The position numbers and the translations under genes were made by a program. This document shows, one piece after another, positions 45,601 through 56,845 of a stretch of DNA of 64,000 bases; within the stretch, counting starts at the first letter, position 1, and the number at the start of each line of letters is the position of its first letter. Source of the stretch: Phymorhynchus buccinoides (Eukaryota > Mollusca > Gastropoda > Neogastropoda > Raphitomidae); assembly GCA_017654935.2 (NCBI GenBank), contig CM065699.1, positions 21,465,110 through 21,529,109 of the forward strand. Direction: 5' to 3'. The notes beneath the pieces were generated by a model that saw only the letters and a program-made list of their open reading frames with translations, had not been told where the DNA came from and did no database searches.

Positions 45601-47404
45601 GGGGAGGACAGGCACCTTCATCATCATTCCTTCTCTGCTGTTTGTCTCTGAGGGTGGAAGGGGGAGGAGGGGGGAGGACAGGCACCTTCATCATCATTCC
45701 TTCTCTGCCGTTTGTCTTTGGGGGTGGAAGGGGGAGAGGGGGGAGGACAGGCACCTTCATCAGCTTTCTTTCTCTGCCGTTTGTCTTTGGGGGTGGAAGG
45801 GGGAGAGGGGGGAGGACAGGCACCTTCATCATCATTCCTTCTCTGCTGTTTGTCTCTGAGGGTGGAAGGGGGAGAGGGGGGAGGACAGGCACCTTCATCA
45901 GCTTTCTTTCTCTGCCGTTTGTCTTTGGGGGTGGAAGGGGGAGAGGGGGGAGGACAGGCACCTTCATCATCATTCCTTCTCTGCTGTTAGTCTCTGAGGG
46001 TGGAAGGGGGAGAGGGGGGAGGACAGGCACCTTCATCAGCTTTCTTTCTCTGCCGTTTGTCTTTGGGGGTGGAAGGGGGAGAGGGGGGAGGACAGGCACC
46101 TTCATCAGCTTTCTTTCTCTGCCGTTTGTCTTTGGGGGTGGAAGGGGGAGAGGGGGGAGGACAGGCACCTTCATCATCATTCCTTCTCTGCCGTTTGTCT
46201 TTGGGGGTGGAAGGGGGAGAGGGGGGAGGACAGGCACCTTCATCATCATTCCTTCTCTGCCGTTTGTCTCTTGGAGGACAGGCACCTTCATCAGCTTTCT
46301 TTCTCTGCCGTTTGTCTTTGGGGGTGGAAGGGTGAGGAGGGGGAGGAGGGGGAGAGGGTGGAGGACAGGCACCTTCATCAGCTTTCTTTCTCTGCCGTTT
46401 GTCTTTGGGGGTGGAAGGGGGAGAGGGTGGAGGACAGGCACCTTCATCAGCTTTCTTTCTCTGCCGTTTGTCTTTGGGGGTGGAAGGGGGAGAGGGTGGA
46501 GGACAGGCACCTTCATCAGCTTTCTTTCTCTGCTGTTTGTCGTTGGGGGTGGAAGGGTGAGGAGGGGGAGAGGGTGGAGGACAGGCACCTTCATCAGCTT
46601 TCTTTCTCTGCCGTTTGTCTTTGGGGGTGGAAGGGGGAGAGGGTGGAGGACAGGCACCTTCATCAGCTTTCTTTCTCTGCTGTTTGTCGCTGGGGATGGA
46701 AGGGGGAGGAGAAAGAAAAAGAGGAGGACAGCCACCTTCACTCGCTTCCCTTGTCTGCTGTTTGTCGATGTGGGAGGAGGGTGGAGAGAGGGTAAGGCAA
46801 CCACCTTTACCATCTTTCGCATTTCACATTGAGAGAGAGAGAGAATACGAATACGAATGTTTAATGAGGGTAAACGGATAAGCTCAAGCTTCTTTACACC
46901 ATGCCCTCGAGGGGAAAAAGAAAAGCCAAATAACAAGAAAAGGAAAACAAAAAGAAAGTAAAAAATGCATAAAAAGAATAGAAAATAACAACAGGCATGT
47001 TCACAGTAAATTGAAGAACATGCGAACAAAATCAAAACTCAAACGAACAGCTCGTTCACGTACTCGCACACACACACAAACATACAGTATATCCTATAAC
47101 TATACCAACACATGCATACCTAGTCTCTTGTGGTGTGTTCGAACACACAGGTCCAAATACGCTCATGGTCCAATGATAGAATACAATACACTAATAAGCC
47201 CACGTTATAGAGAAACATTATATTTACGTAAAGTCATTATTATTTCTAAGCAAACAGCGAATATTTCTAGGAAGTTAATAACTTAAAACTTTTAGACACT
47301 TATTAGGTTTTTATTGCAATTTTCCAATTCATTCCATAGTTTGCTACCGGAGTATGTAAGGGAGGTCATAAACAGGTTTTTCTAGGGCGAGGAATATAAA
47401 TTAT

Positions 47405-47458
<54 letters not shown>

Positions 47459-50400
47459 GGCCCCTGTTAAGCGGGGAATATTAAACATGTAACAATGGAA
47501 AGAAATGGAAAACAATAATGGAAACTATGATGTAAGTAGCTCTGAGAGAGAGAGAGAGAGTGAGAGCACTGGAAATGTGTACTCAGAAAGGCCTTTAGCC
47601 TAACTCTGATCTGATTCTATGACATGCAAGTGTGGTTAGTGAATTAACAGACTGGATAAACAGAAATAAGGGGTTGCTTGATTGTCTTACGTTTAATGGT
47701 GTTCAAGTGGACATTTGAACATAACATGTTGAATGAAATTTTGAAAGAAATAAGAACATGAATTGTTTGCTATTGCGGTGCAATAACGAACCTCATAACT
47801 TGATATACAGGTGCCAATCAGGTGAAACATCAGGTAGTGTATGCTTGAATATCTCTGTTATTGCAATTTATGACATCAACTATATGTGTTTTGTGATCCA
47901 AATTAAAATTTCAACTAATATCCAGGAACATTATGAAGTGGGGGTAGTCCATTAACAAAGCATTCATGTAGAAATTCAGGTGCCATCCAGACTGTAATTC
48001 ATTTGGTAAATATGTGATAGTCTGCTGTTGATAACATTTTGGGACAAAAGTAAAGTAACAACCGCACAATGTTTTTGTTTTTCGTTATGAAAACAAGAAA
48101 CAATATTATGAACCAACATCTTGACATATGTAAGACACAGGTGTGACAGGTAAGATCAGGTATGCCCAGGTGAACAAGCATGACACTTAAACAGGTGTAA
48201 AATGTTGTAAGACAAAACAGTATGCCATTTTAAGAGGTGTGAAACAATTAGACAATTAAACGGGTGTGCCAGGTTGAACAGGTCTGCCAGAAAAGTCTGT
48301 GACTAAAATGTGTTTAAACCGAAGGTCCCGGAGTACATCACATTCCTGAGCCAACAGAGCTGGATGAAACAGTGGCCAGTGCAGCTGCTCCATGAAAATA
48401 CCAACAAGTGCTACACACGCTACTTTCATCAGGAACAAGTCATTGTGGCCGATTCCACGACATCGGATCACATTTACCTCATCCGCTCCGGCACGTGCCA
48501 AGTTCTGATGCTGGTGAACACGGTGACCACCACCTGGAAGGACATTGACCCGCTCATCAGCAAGGACATCTACATCAAGTGCGACAGATTTCGCAGTGAG
48601 TTGACATTGAATATATTATCCAGTCCATTTCCTGGAGCCGCCTATTCACATTACTTTTTTTTACCGTTCACCAAGCAACAACATAAAATGATCTACTCCA
48701 TTTTCTGAGTTGCCATTCTATTCTGGTTTTGGAGCCATTATCCAAGCAAGCGGGGCGACATCCCTAGTAAAGTTTCTGTAAGGTTTCTTTCTTTATCCCA
48801 GCCATACTTAAAGTTTGCAAAAACAGTGTTTGCGTTTGTAAATGGGTAGAAGGAAATGGGTCAGATGAGTGATAAGGCCTGGTATCATCTTACAATGTAG
48901 TCTGCCCATCCAAAGGATCTAGTTTTGGTTTGAGAAAGTAAAAGCAGACACAAAGCAATGTGGGGGAGAAATGAAGCGTGTAGTGTCTTGACCTATTGTC
49001 CTCATCCTGAAACTAAAAATACACTTTTCCCGATCTTAATGCTGTCAATACACGTTGTTATTCTTAACTCTTTTCTCATGTTAACGCAGTCACATGCTAC
49101 AAACGTCGAAAAGGTTTGAAGCTCACTGCACTTAGTCTCACCATGAACTATTGTGGGGGTTTTCTTTTAGAAAACGTTCTATTTCTTTCTATCACTCTGA
49201 CCCACCTGTCAGTGTGCGGGGCAGACTACAAACCACAGCAGGGATGTGCTTGTAATTCACACAGTGTCGACCAACCTTCTTGCGCTCCACACATAGACAG
49301 GCACATGAACTGAACAAGAACACTACCCTGATTTCATCAGTCCTGTGTTAATACCAAAGCATTGGAGACAGAATAGTGGACAATGCCACTGCTCTACTGA
49401 ATGCCCTGGAACACTCACTTTTGTTTAGAGACTGTCTTTAGGGGCTGACATTTCATTTGGCCTGGAGACCAAAGGGGCAGCCACGCACATACGAATCGTA
49501 TCTGAATGCGATTCGATTTTGAGGATGTGAGTCCTGAATCACGTGACATTTATGTATTGGGTCTACGTGAGTATAGTGAGCGAAAAAAGAATTATTTTTA
49601 GGCGGAAATATTTCACGTGATTCATGAATCACATCGTCAAAATCGCATCGCATTCAGATGCCATGTCCTGGAGCGCTCACCTTTTTTTTTAGAGACTGTC
49701 TTTAGAGGCCGGCCCACATGTCCAAATCTGTCCAATTTCAGTCGCACAACTATCCAACTGTGGCGATGTCTGTGAGGCATGATTCTGATGAAACCGTACT
49801 AGTTTCGTTTACTATATTCATGTAGACCCCAACGCACGAACTAGATGATAAAGAAATACAGATATTTAATCAGATTCGTGTATGGGGAACTGCAAATATA
49901 GTGAACAAAACTAATAGGATTTCATCACATTCATTTAGACAGTAGTATTTCACGAGCATCATGCCTCACAAATGGCACAGTTGGATAGTCGTACGGTTCA
50001 AATCGCACGTGTGAGTCGACCCCTTTAATCGACTGATGGACTGATCTCTTTAAGCCAACCTTTGGGACACTTCCAGAAACTAACGGTTTTCGTACGTGTT
50101 TACCTCTGATGATATGTGAGCGTGATGAGATAATAATCAAACTTTACACGTACTGATGATGAAGACATACCAACAGGTTTCTTCTGGTTCGCGAAAAGAA
50201 AAGAATTGACTGACAAAGAACATGTAGTCTGTTTCAAGACAAAGATGTAGGCGCCCATCAATCTGAAGACAATGACAAATCGAATCGATGCCGAACTTGA
50301 TCTCTTTCACCCTGGTTACTATTCTGAAGCAGTTTGATTCTTTCTCGGTTGTCCCTGATCCCTGACCTTTCCTGCTCTCCCATCTACCCCCTTTCACTCT

Positions 50401-50587
50401 GTTTCTTTCGGTTTCAGTCTAATCATATCTTTTCTTCTTTAAGAGCTACGCATGTCATGTGTCTGTAGGCTGCCAATAATTTAAGTGTGATGTTGCCCAC
50501 AATAAACGTGAAAATGTAAGTTAAATTATATGTCGCATGTTTGTCACAAAAGATGTTTTATGTGTTTCTGTGTGTACCCCTAACTCT

Positions 50588-50653
<66 letters not shown>

Positions 50654-50706
50654 GCGCACGCACGCACGCACGCACGCACACGCGCACACGCACACACACA
50701 CACACA

Positions 50707-50758
<52 letters not shown>

Positions 50759-53700
50759 GCTACCCAATGCAAAGGTTTAAACACTTAATTATGAAACTAT
50801 CTGTGGTAAAACCATCTCAAGTCTGACAATCTCTTTTTGGTTTTGCACTTTTGCAGGTATGAACAGTGACAGGCGGTTACGTCAGCTTCAGAGAAACGAA
50901 CAGAAAACCCCATCCAGACCGCTGTCTGCCTCTAACATCAGGAAGCGTAGCTGGCAACGTCCTACTCTTGCTCAGTCTATCAGCAGATCATACTCTGTGC
51001 CTAAAGTTGTTGAGGTTGAGGCCACCATCCCATCGACAAGCAAAAACACAGATGATGAACAACTTGACGTGAGCTTTGCTCAGTCTCATACAGCTCATAT
51101 GATGATGAACTTCTTGAGTGCTTCGCAACATGATGACAATGTCGTGCCGAAAACTAACGAAACAGAAGAGATCGAGCAAATATCAAAATCCTATTCTGCC
51201 GCAGAAGTTAGCAGTCTGAAGCCTAGTCAGCCAACACCAAATCGCGACAAGCTGGCCACCCAAACAATCCAAACACTACAGAAAAATGCTCACCATCCTG
51301 CAGAAGTGAAAAGCAGGGGAAAAGGCGTGGTGCCTGTTCGGCCGTCTTCCTTTACCACAGAACACAATGTCAACGCCAATATGCGTCAGGCAGAGGAGAA
51401 AGGAACCGAGACAGAGGGAACGAGAGATGGTAAGACATGCACACACACCAGCTTTCCAGAGAGTTCCTCGTCACCTACCAACATCAGTCAGGAAAGCTCT
51501 TCCCTCTCCTGGTCTTCCGGGTCCCATGATTTGCTCTCTACCTCCACAGGAGGGCAACATGCTTCCTTCGAGATTCCAGTCCTCGTCCCTCGCAAGAAGC
51601 CAACACAGACAGGGAAAGAACAGGGTCTTCGCCAGGAGGCATCATCTCAGGTAAACCCAAACAACAAAAGTAGGATTGGATTACCTTTCAACGCAAACTA
51701 AAGCTCATTATAAAGAAAAAGAATCAGACCATCATAGCACTAGCAAACCGAGTGAACAGTTGAATTCCATTGGAAAAACTTGAATGCCAAAAACAACACA
51801 CAAATGTTTACACCAACGCAGTTGGGAGGGGGGTGTAGTGGGGAAGGGGGACTATCTAAGATTTTGTAGTTAGTACTTTATTGTTACAGAGGCGTCTCTG
51901 TGAAATTCGGGTTGCTCCCACCTGGAGAGAGCATCGCAGCCAGAGGCGCGTCACCATTTTTCTATTTTTAAAACATTATGTGCATGCAAGTTTTGTGTGA
52001 CTGATGGGGGAGGAAGGGGGGGGGGGGGGGCGGGGTAAATTTTGACCAAATGACGATTTGGGGGGGGGGGGGGGGGGTAATGTGTACTAAGTACATGGGC
52101 ACACGGGACCTCGGTATATCGTGTCATCCGAAAGACTCCACATTCAGGTCTAGTGTCTAGTGAGAGTGAAAGGAAAAATCCCCTGTACCCAGGTTCGAAC
52201 TCAGGTTTATTGTACACGAGGTGAACGCATTACCTCTGTGCCACTCTACACTATGAGTATGAAGTTTATGGTTATAGATTTGTAATGAAATTTGGAGGAA
52301 GGCTGCAACGTTTTACTGTTAAAGCTGTGAAGGGCTTGTTACACGTAGTGTGTCATGTTATAAATAATCTATAAATAATGTTTTTAATTTATCCAATTTG
52401 TCATTGGGATGAAATACTGTTCAACCATTTTTAGTTGCTTTGATTCACATCTTTCCCACTAAATTGTAATGTCTTCGCGTCCAGAAACTCTTGTAATTAT
52501 ATGGAATGCAGTGAATACGGACAACAGTAAAAGATGAACCAGTCTCTTTTCACTTGCATATTATATCTCCTTTTTTTCTCGTGCTTCTAAGTGGGCTTTA
52601 AATTGTTTTGTCTCTGTTGACAAAGGTTTTCTTTGTGTCGGTGATTTCTAGTAATCTATGTCTTCCTTCTTATTTATACCCCCGCCCCTGCCCTTTACTC
52701 AAATGACTTTTATCGACTGAAAGTTAGGTTTTACGTCCACTCGGCTGCAAAACAGCACATATGGGGCGAACCATCAACCAACCATCATTCAGTGCTCTGA
52801 GCAGATCCTGGAGGTACTGCAATACCAGGTCTAAGTATGGGTTTTATCGCTGGTTGACATTTACATGATATTTTGTCCAATAACAAATTGAGAGCTGTTC
52901 AATTAGTGATTTTCTTCAGTGATGGCAAATCACGATACGGCATAATAGTTTTGTGAGTGACGATGAGTCTCAAAGCTTCTAGGCATTTTCAACGGCTCTT
53001 GGTGCTGCCGCCAGTTAGCTGGCCTTTGGGGACCTTCCCCCCCAACACCAGCTGTGACCTGTCCTAAAGTCCTCTCAGCCGGACGAGTGGCCATGTCCAT
53101 TTGGGGTGGACAAATCTTCTCCACTATAATAGGCTATGAACCATTTTCCAGCCCAGCCCCAGCCGGAACTCCTCCAGATCAACACTGACCCCTTCTCCTG
53201 ACTGGAAGACGTGGTCCAAGCAGTCCTGTTGGGCCAAACGCTGGCACTACCTGGTTCCAGAGCGGTGCCGGCCCCCGGTCAACCTTCCAGTCTGTGCCCC
53301 CGTGGACAAGGGACCCCCCGTGTACGTGGAGATTGTCACCCTGAAGGAGGGGGACGTCTTCGTGAGTCCTGTTATTTATGTGGTGGTGTGTCCCCTTGCC
53401 CCTTGCTTTTCTTCTGCAGTATCTGATCTCAACACCCCCACCCACCATCCTCATGTGCCTGTGCCCTCTTTCACTATCTGCTTACATTGGTGTTTCTCTT
53501 TAGGTTATGTGCCTGAATGGGTGTTTTTTTGTTTTCTTCTTTTTGCAGTGGCCTCTGTCTGAATTTCAGGTTTTGAAAAATGGAAGAGAAACCCTTTTTC
53601 ATCTTCTCATGCCTTAGTTTAGTTCTTTGTTTCAAAGAGATCCTGTCAAATCTCTTTATTAAAATAGCATTTACCCCTGGTCTCCAGCCCCCCCCCCCCC

Positions 53701-55010
53701 CCTCTCGTCCCTGTACCCCGCCAGGGATTCACTGATTAGGTGGAGCCTGTACCTGTAGTAGGTTAACATTCAAAGTGTTAAAAATCTTGTTAACAGGTCC
53801 CCCTCTTTCCCACATCACTCACACACGCACACACACCTGCAGATACAATCCATTCCTCTTACTACACAGCTCTGTTATCAAGATCATAGAACAGTTTCCT
53901 TGGCATTGGGGGGGGAGATGTTGTGCTACATCAATCTGAGTTAATGCATTCTTTCCTTCTTTTCTTTTCTTAAAACCCCCCAAAACATTTTAGGAATTGA
54001 ATAATGGTTTGTTTCAGGGGTTCGATCAGCTGGATCTGCCTGTATGTTCACAACCCAAGACCCACCGAGTCAGTCTGGTAGGGACATTGTGCAAAACACG
54101 GATTTAAAAAAAATCCTTTTCTCTATTAGTTTATCTATTTTTTGTCTTTTGTATTCCCCCTCTATAGGGTGGAATTCTATTGTTCTTGCACCTTGCAACC
54201 ATAACGTTTACACATATGGACACATTTTGATAAACTTTGGCACACTTGTTCACTATTAAATGAGCTAGCGTTTGTCATATCAAAATGTAGAAAGATGTAT
54301 TATGGTAATAGTTTTGAAGTTATTGCATTACGAACCGTGTAAATAAAGAGAAAAATTGATAACGCATAAAAAGGTGTACCAGAACAGTTACCAAAAAAAT
54401 TGATATGACAAAAACTTTATATTATATATTTTTACATTATGTTGCATTATCAGATCTAACATGTAAAAACTGAAGGAGAGAGACATGCCAACAAATAAGT
54501 TATTTTTAAGCATTTTTAAATTTTAAATTTAATTTTTTTTATAATTACATCAAAACTAAGTTCCACTAGATACAAGTTAGTATTGCTTCTAAACATGCTA
54601 CATGTGTTTAGCACATTCTTGCCAAATTTGAAGTCTGTGACTGAAGAACTACATGCGATATAAAAAATAATAAAAACAAAATTGATCTTCTAGTTTTAAG
54701 TAGGCCTGCCCCCTTAAACAACCAACTTTGTTTCGCTCCCCCTCCCCACTGTTGTTTGGCTGTGCAGGTGAGTTGCGGAGCGGAGGTGATCGTCCTGAAG
54801 AAGCGGTTCTTCGTGCATCACGCCAACGTGAAAGTGCAGCAGGCGGTTCACCTGGCAACCCAGCCCTACCCTTCTCCTGAGGAGGTGATCCATGAGTGGC
54901 GCATGGTGCAGGCCCGAGACCTCTGGCAGGCCCGCCTCAGGGACGAGTTCCTCTTAGCCCAGGAGCAGAAACGGCAGCTGAACTCCTACGTGTTTGGTAG
55001 ACGCTGGTAG
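36974..55010 (+). CDS. CNBD2-like protein with two cyclic-nucleotide-binding domains (5' incomplete, six exons)
   Basis: Exons: 36974-37191, 48325-48595, 50857-51650, 53152-53361, 54018-54077, 54768-55010; frame is kept at every junction (about 597 residues). Exon 1 holds the end of the first domain with the phosphate-binding cassette [16 protein letters not shown], keeping the Glu and Arg that contact cyclic nucleotide in the family. Exon 2 starts the second domain ([28 protein letters not shown]). Exon 3 is a 264-residue Ser/Thr/Gln-rich insert. Exons 4-6 give [20 protein letters not shown], then [16 protein letters not shown] and a charged C-terminal helix region. The architecture resembles vertebrate CNBD2 (linked to sperm function there). 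The acceptor before exon 2 (CCGAAG) has a poor pyrimidine tract. The 3' end is uncertain: a TAG at 55008-55010, or splicing at TTTG|GTAGAC (54996). The first intron is 11 kb of repeats. Confidence 0.8.
37200..39370. repeat. 102-bp minisatellite with degenerate flanks
   Basis: About 13 near-identical 102-bp units from about 37786 to 39110 (AACATGGGAAATGTTATTCAG, read in parts; CCTTTCGGCCCTGTTA; CCTGTATGGGATGAGAACAG; GGAAGGGGTGGGGTGGAGAG). Diverged copies lie before (37200-37310, starting right after the exon donor) and after (39118, 39229, 39330, 39480, 39660). Because 102 is divisible by three, plus-strand frames stay open for up to 175 codons; these are not genes. Confidence 0.9.
39588..39655. 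repeat. (GA)n microsatellite
   Basis: About 33 GA units between diverged copies of the 102-bp repeat. Confidence 0.95.
40005..40560 (-). pseudogene. Decayed transposon integrase (KRBA2/SCAND3-type core)
   Basis: Read on minus in broken frames: [14 protein letters not shown], then after a stop [40 protein letters not shown] and ILQSDN (Asp of the DDE/rve core). In another frame follow [14 protein letters not shown] and [13 protein letters not shown]. These match in order the integrase region of KRBA2/SCAND3-like proteins, which derive from Ginger-type transposon integrases. The first core Asp position reads as Glu in VMES. Stops and at least one frameshift make it a relic. Confidence 0.75.
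40880..44170 (-). pseudogene. Nearly full-length LINE with endonuclease and reverse transcriptase, frames broken
   Basis: Order on minus: a charged, low-complexity N-terminal part (44161-43886, [18 protein letters not shown]); the start of an endonuclease domain near 43860 ([12 protein letters not shown]); its body (43782-43279, with [26 protein letters not shown] and [11 protein letters not shown]); a linker; a reverse transcriptase ([19 protein letters not shown] as [56 protein letters not shown]); and a C-terminal part (41258-40968, [20 protein letters not shown]). At least five frame breaks. It sits in the first CNBD2-like intron, antisense to it. Clade not assigned. Confidence 0.85.
44200..46800. 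repeat. 69/70-bp G-rich minisatellite, about 35 units
   Basis: Units read GGAGGACAGGCACCTTCATC, ATCATTCCTTCTCTGC, GTTTGTCTTTGGGGGTGG and AAGGGGGAGAGGGG. Two main variants differ by ATCATCATT versus ATCAGCTTT, and others by TCTCTGAGG versus TCTTTGGGG. Left units are 70 bp; most of the rest are 69 bp. Frames stay open on both strands for hundreds of codons. It begins at the 5' end of the LINE (44170). Confidence 0.92.
46801..48324. other. CNBD2-like intron, GA repeats and diverged minisatellite
   Basis: GA runs lie at 46831-46846, 47408-47452 and 47546-47561. Diverged words of the 102-bp family (GGCCCCTGTTAAGCGGGG at 47460, CTCAGAAAGGCCTTTAGCC at 47582) show the family spans the whole intron. 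The last 300 bases hold repeated AGGTGTG/CAGGTGT words. No exon seen. Confidence 0.6.
48596..49500. other. CNBD2-like intron, nothing recognised
   Basis: No exon or repeat supported. Confidence 0.4.
49505..49660. mobile_element. Small palindromic element, GAATGCGAT ends
   Basis: GAATGCGATTCGATTTTGAG and, after 110 bases, TCAAAATCGCATCGCATTC; the next 20 bases (TGAATCACGTGA / TCACGTGATTCA) also pair. Confidence 0.75.
49703..50035. mobile_element. Inverted-end element with ACTATCCAACTGTG
   Basis: GTCGCACAACTATCCAACTG and GTGAGGCATGAT on the left pair with ATCATGCCTCAC and CAGTTGGATAGTCGTACG on the right. The outer ends (GGCCGGCCCACATGT / CACGTGTGAGTCGACCC) pair loosely. Confidence 0.65.
50591..50757. 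repeat. (CA)n/(CACG)n microsatellite
   Basis: About 165 bases of alternating purine-pyrimidine, CA with CACG interruptions in the middle (50648-50690). It ends about 100 bases before the acceptor of the CNBD2-like exon at 50857. Confidence 0.95.
51868..52255 (-). mobile_element. SINE family A, full-length copy with tRNA head
   Basis: On minus: box A TGGCACAGAGG, box B GAGTTCGAACCTGGG, central block GGAGTCTTTCGGATGACACG, two C tracts, the tail GGGAGCAACCCGAATTTCAC and end ACAATAAAGTACTAAC. Best copy for defining the family here. Confidence 0.85.
52256..52979. other. CNBD2-like intron, nothing recognised
   Basis: AT-rich, no supported feature. Confidence 0.4.
52980..53170. repeat. Dispersed repeat family D spanning an exon acceptor
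   Basis: Shares AGGCATTTT, GGCCTTTGGGGACCTTC-like, CTCCACTATAA and TTCCAGCCCAG with 61990-62225. The exon acceptor at 53150-53151 (CATTTTCCAG|CCCAG) lies inside the shared part. Confidence 0.6.
53362..54017. other. CNBD2-like intron, nothing recognised
   Basis: Pyrimidine-rich with a C tract (53687-53702) and a G tract (53909-53916). No repeat family identified. Confidence 0.4.
54078..54767. other. CNBD2-like intron, nothing recognised
   Basis: AT-rich intron ending in a pyrimidine-rich acceptor (CTCCCCCTCCCCACTG...TGCAG). Confidence 0.4.
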
Positions 55011-56845
55011 AGAATCTTGAGGCTTGTTTGGTAGACGCTTGTAGAGAATCTTGAGGTTTGTTTGGTAGACGCTTGTAGAGAATCTTGAGGCTTGTTTGGT
55101 AGACGCTTGTAGAGAATCTTGAGGCTTGTTTGGTAGACGCTTGTAGAGAATCTTGAGGCTTGTTTGGTAGACGCTGGTAGAGAATATTGAGGCTTGTTAG
55201 GTAGACGCTTGTAGAGAATCTTGAGGCTTGTTTGGTAGACGCTTGTAGAGAATCTTGAGGCTTGTTTGGTAGACGCTTGTAGAGAATCTTGAGGCTTGTT
55301 TGGTAGACGCTTGTAGAGAATCTTGAGGCTTGTTTGTTAGACGCTTGTAGAGAATCTTGAGGCTTGTTTGGTAGACGCTTGTAGAGAATCCTGAGGCTTG
55401 TTTGGTAGACGCTTGTAGAGAATCTTGAGGCTTGTTTGGTAGACGCTTGTAGAGAATCTTGAGGCTTGTTTGGTAGACGCTTGTAGAGAATCTTGAGGCT
55501 TGTTTGGTAGACGCTTGTAGAGAATCTTGAGGCTTGTTTGGTAGACGCTTGTAGAGAATCTTGAGGCTTGTTTGGTAGACGCTTGTAGAGAATCTTGAGG
55601 CTTGTTTGGTAGACGCTTGTAGAGAATCTTGAGGTTTGTTTGGTAGACGCTTGTAGAGAATCTTGAGGCTTGTTTGGTAGACGCTTGTAGAGAATCTTGA
55701 GGCTTGTTTGGTAGACGCTTGTAGAGAATCTTGAGGCTTGTTTGGTAGACGCTTGTAGAGAATCTTGAGGCTTGTTAGGTAGACGCTTGTAGAGAATCTT
55801 GAGGCTTGTTTGGTAGACGCTTGTAGAGAATCTTGAGGCTTGTTTGGTAGACGCTTGTAGAGAATCTTGAGGCTTGTTTGGTAGACGCTTGTAGAGAATC
55901 TTGAGGCTTGTTTGGTAGACGCTTGTAGAGAATCTTGAGGTTTGTTTGGTAGACGCTTGTAGAGAATCTTGAGGCTTGTTTGGTAGACGCTTGTAGAGAA
56001 TCTTGAGGCTTGTTTGGTAGACGCTTGTAGAGAATCTTGAGGCTTGTTTGGTAGACGCTTGTAGAGAATCTTGAGGTTTGTTTGGTAGACGCTTGTAGAG
56101 AATCTTGAGGCTTGTTTGGTAGACACTTGTAGAGAATCTTGAGGCTTGTTTGGTAGACGCTTGTAGAGAATCTTGAGGCTTGTTTGGTAGACGCTTGTAG
56201 AGAATCTTGAGGCTTGTTTGGTAGACGCTTGTAGAGAATATTGAGGCTTGTTTGGTAGACGCTTGTAGAGAATCTTGAGGCTTGTTTGGTAGACGCTTGT
56301 AGAGAATCTTGAGGCTTGTTTGGTAGACGCTTGTAGAGAATCTTGAGGCTTGTTTGGTAGACGCTTGTAGAGAATCTTGAGGCTTGTTTGGTAGACGCTT
56401 GTAGAGAATCTTGAGGCTTGTTTGGTAGACGCTTGTAGAGAATCTTGAGGCTTGTTTGGTAGACGCTTGTAGAGAATCTTGAGGCTTGTTAGGTAGACGC
56501 TTGTAGAGAATCTTGAGGCTTGTTAGGTAGACGCTTGTAGAGAATCTTGAGGCTTGTTTGGTAGACGCTTGTAGAGAATCTTGAGGGTTGTTTGGTAGAC
56601 TCTTGTAGAGAATCTTGAGGCTTGTTAGGTAGACGCTTGTAGAGAATCTTGAGGTTTGTTTGGTAGACGCTTGTAGAGAATCTTGAGGCTTGTTTGGTAG
56701 ACGCTTGTAGAGAATCTCGAGGCTTGTTTGGTAGACGCTTGTAGAGAATCCTGAGGCTTGTTTGGTAGACGCTTGTAGAGAATCTCGAGGCTTGTTTGGT
56801 AGACACTTGTAGAGAATCTTGAGGCTTACTAATGTACTTGTAGAC
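54992..56845. repeat. 34-bp satellite, about 54 units, starting inside an exon
   Basis: The unit is TTTGGTAGACGCTTGTAGAG followed by AATCTTGAGGCTTG. The first unit overlaps the last codons of the CNBD2-like exon (TACGTG|TTTGGTAGACGCTGG). Units are nearly identical with rare single-base changes (GTTAGGTAG, AATATTG, AATCCTG). On minus the array is open in all three frames, creating a 636-codon frame that is not a gene. Confidence 0.95.

Noticed and set aside
44656..47035. Open frames of 323-602 codons encoding a 23-residue repeat ([24 protein letters not shown]) or, on plus, [13 protein letters not shown]
   Set aside because: They are a 69-bp minisatellite read in phase on both strands, with no start context, splice signals or independent domain. 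A secreted repeat protein was considered but nothing supports it.
48310..48708. The full open frame beyond the splice donor at 48596
   Set aside because: Only 48325-48595 fits the cyclic-nucleotide-binding domain; the rest is intron after a strong GTGAGT donor.
50537..50788. Several small open frames in the CA repeat
   Set aside because: Pure dinucleotide composition (THTHTH, VCVCVC).
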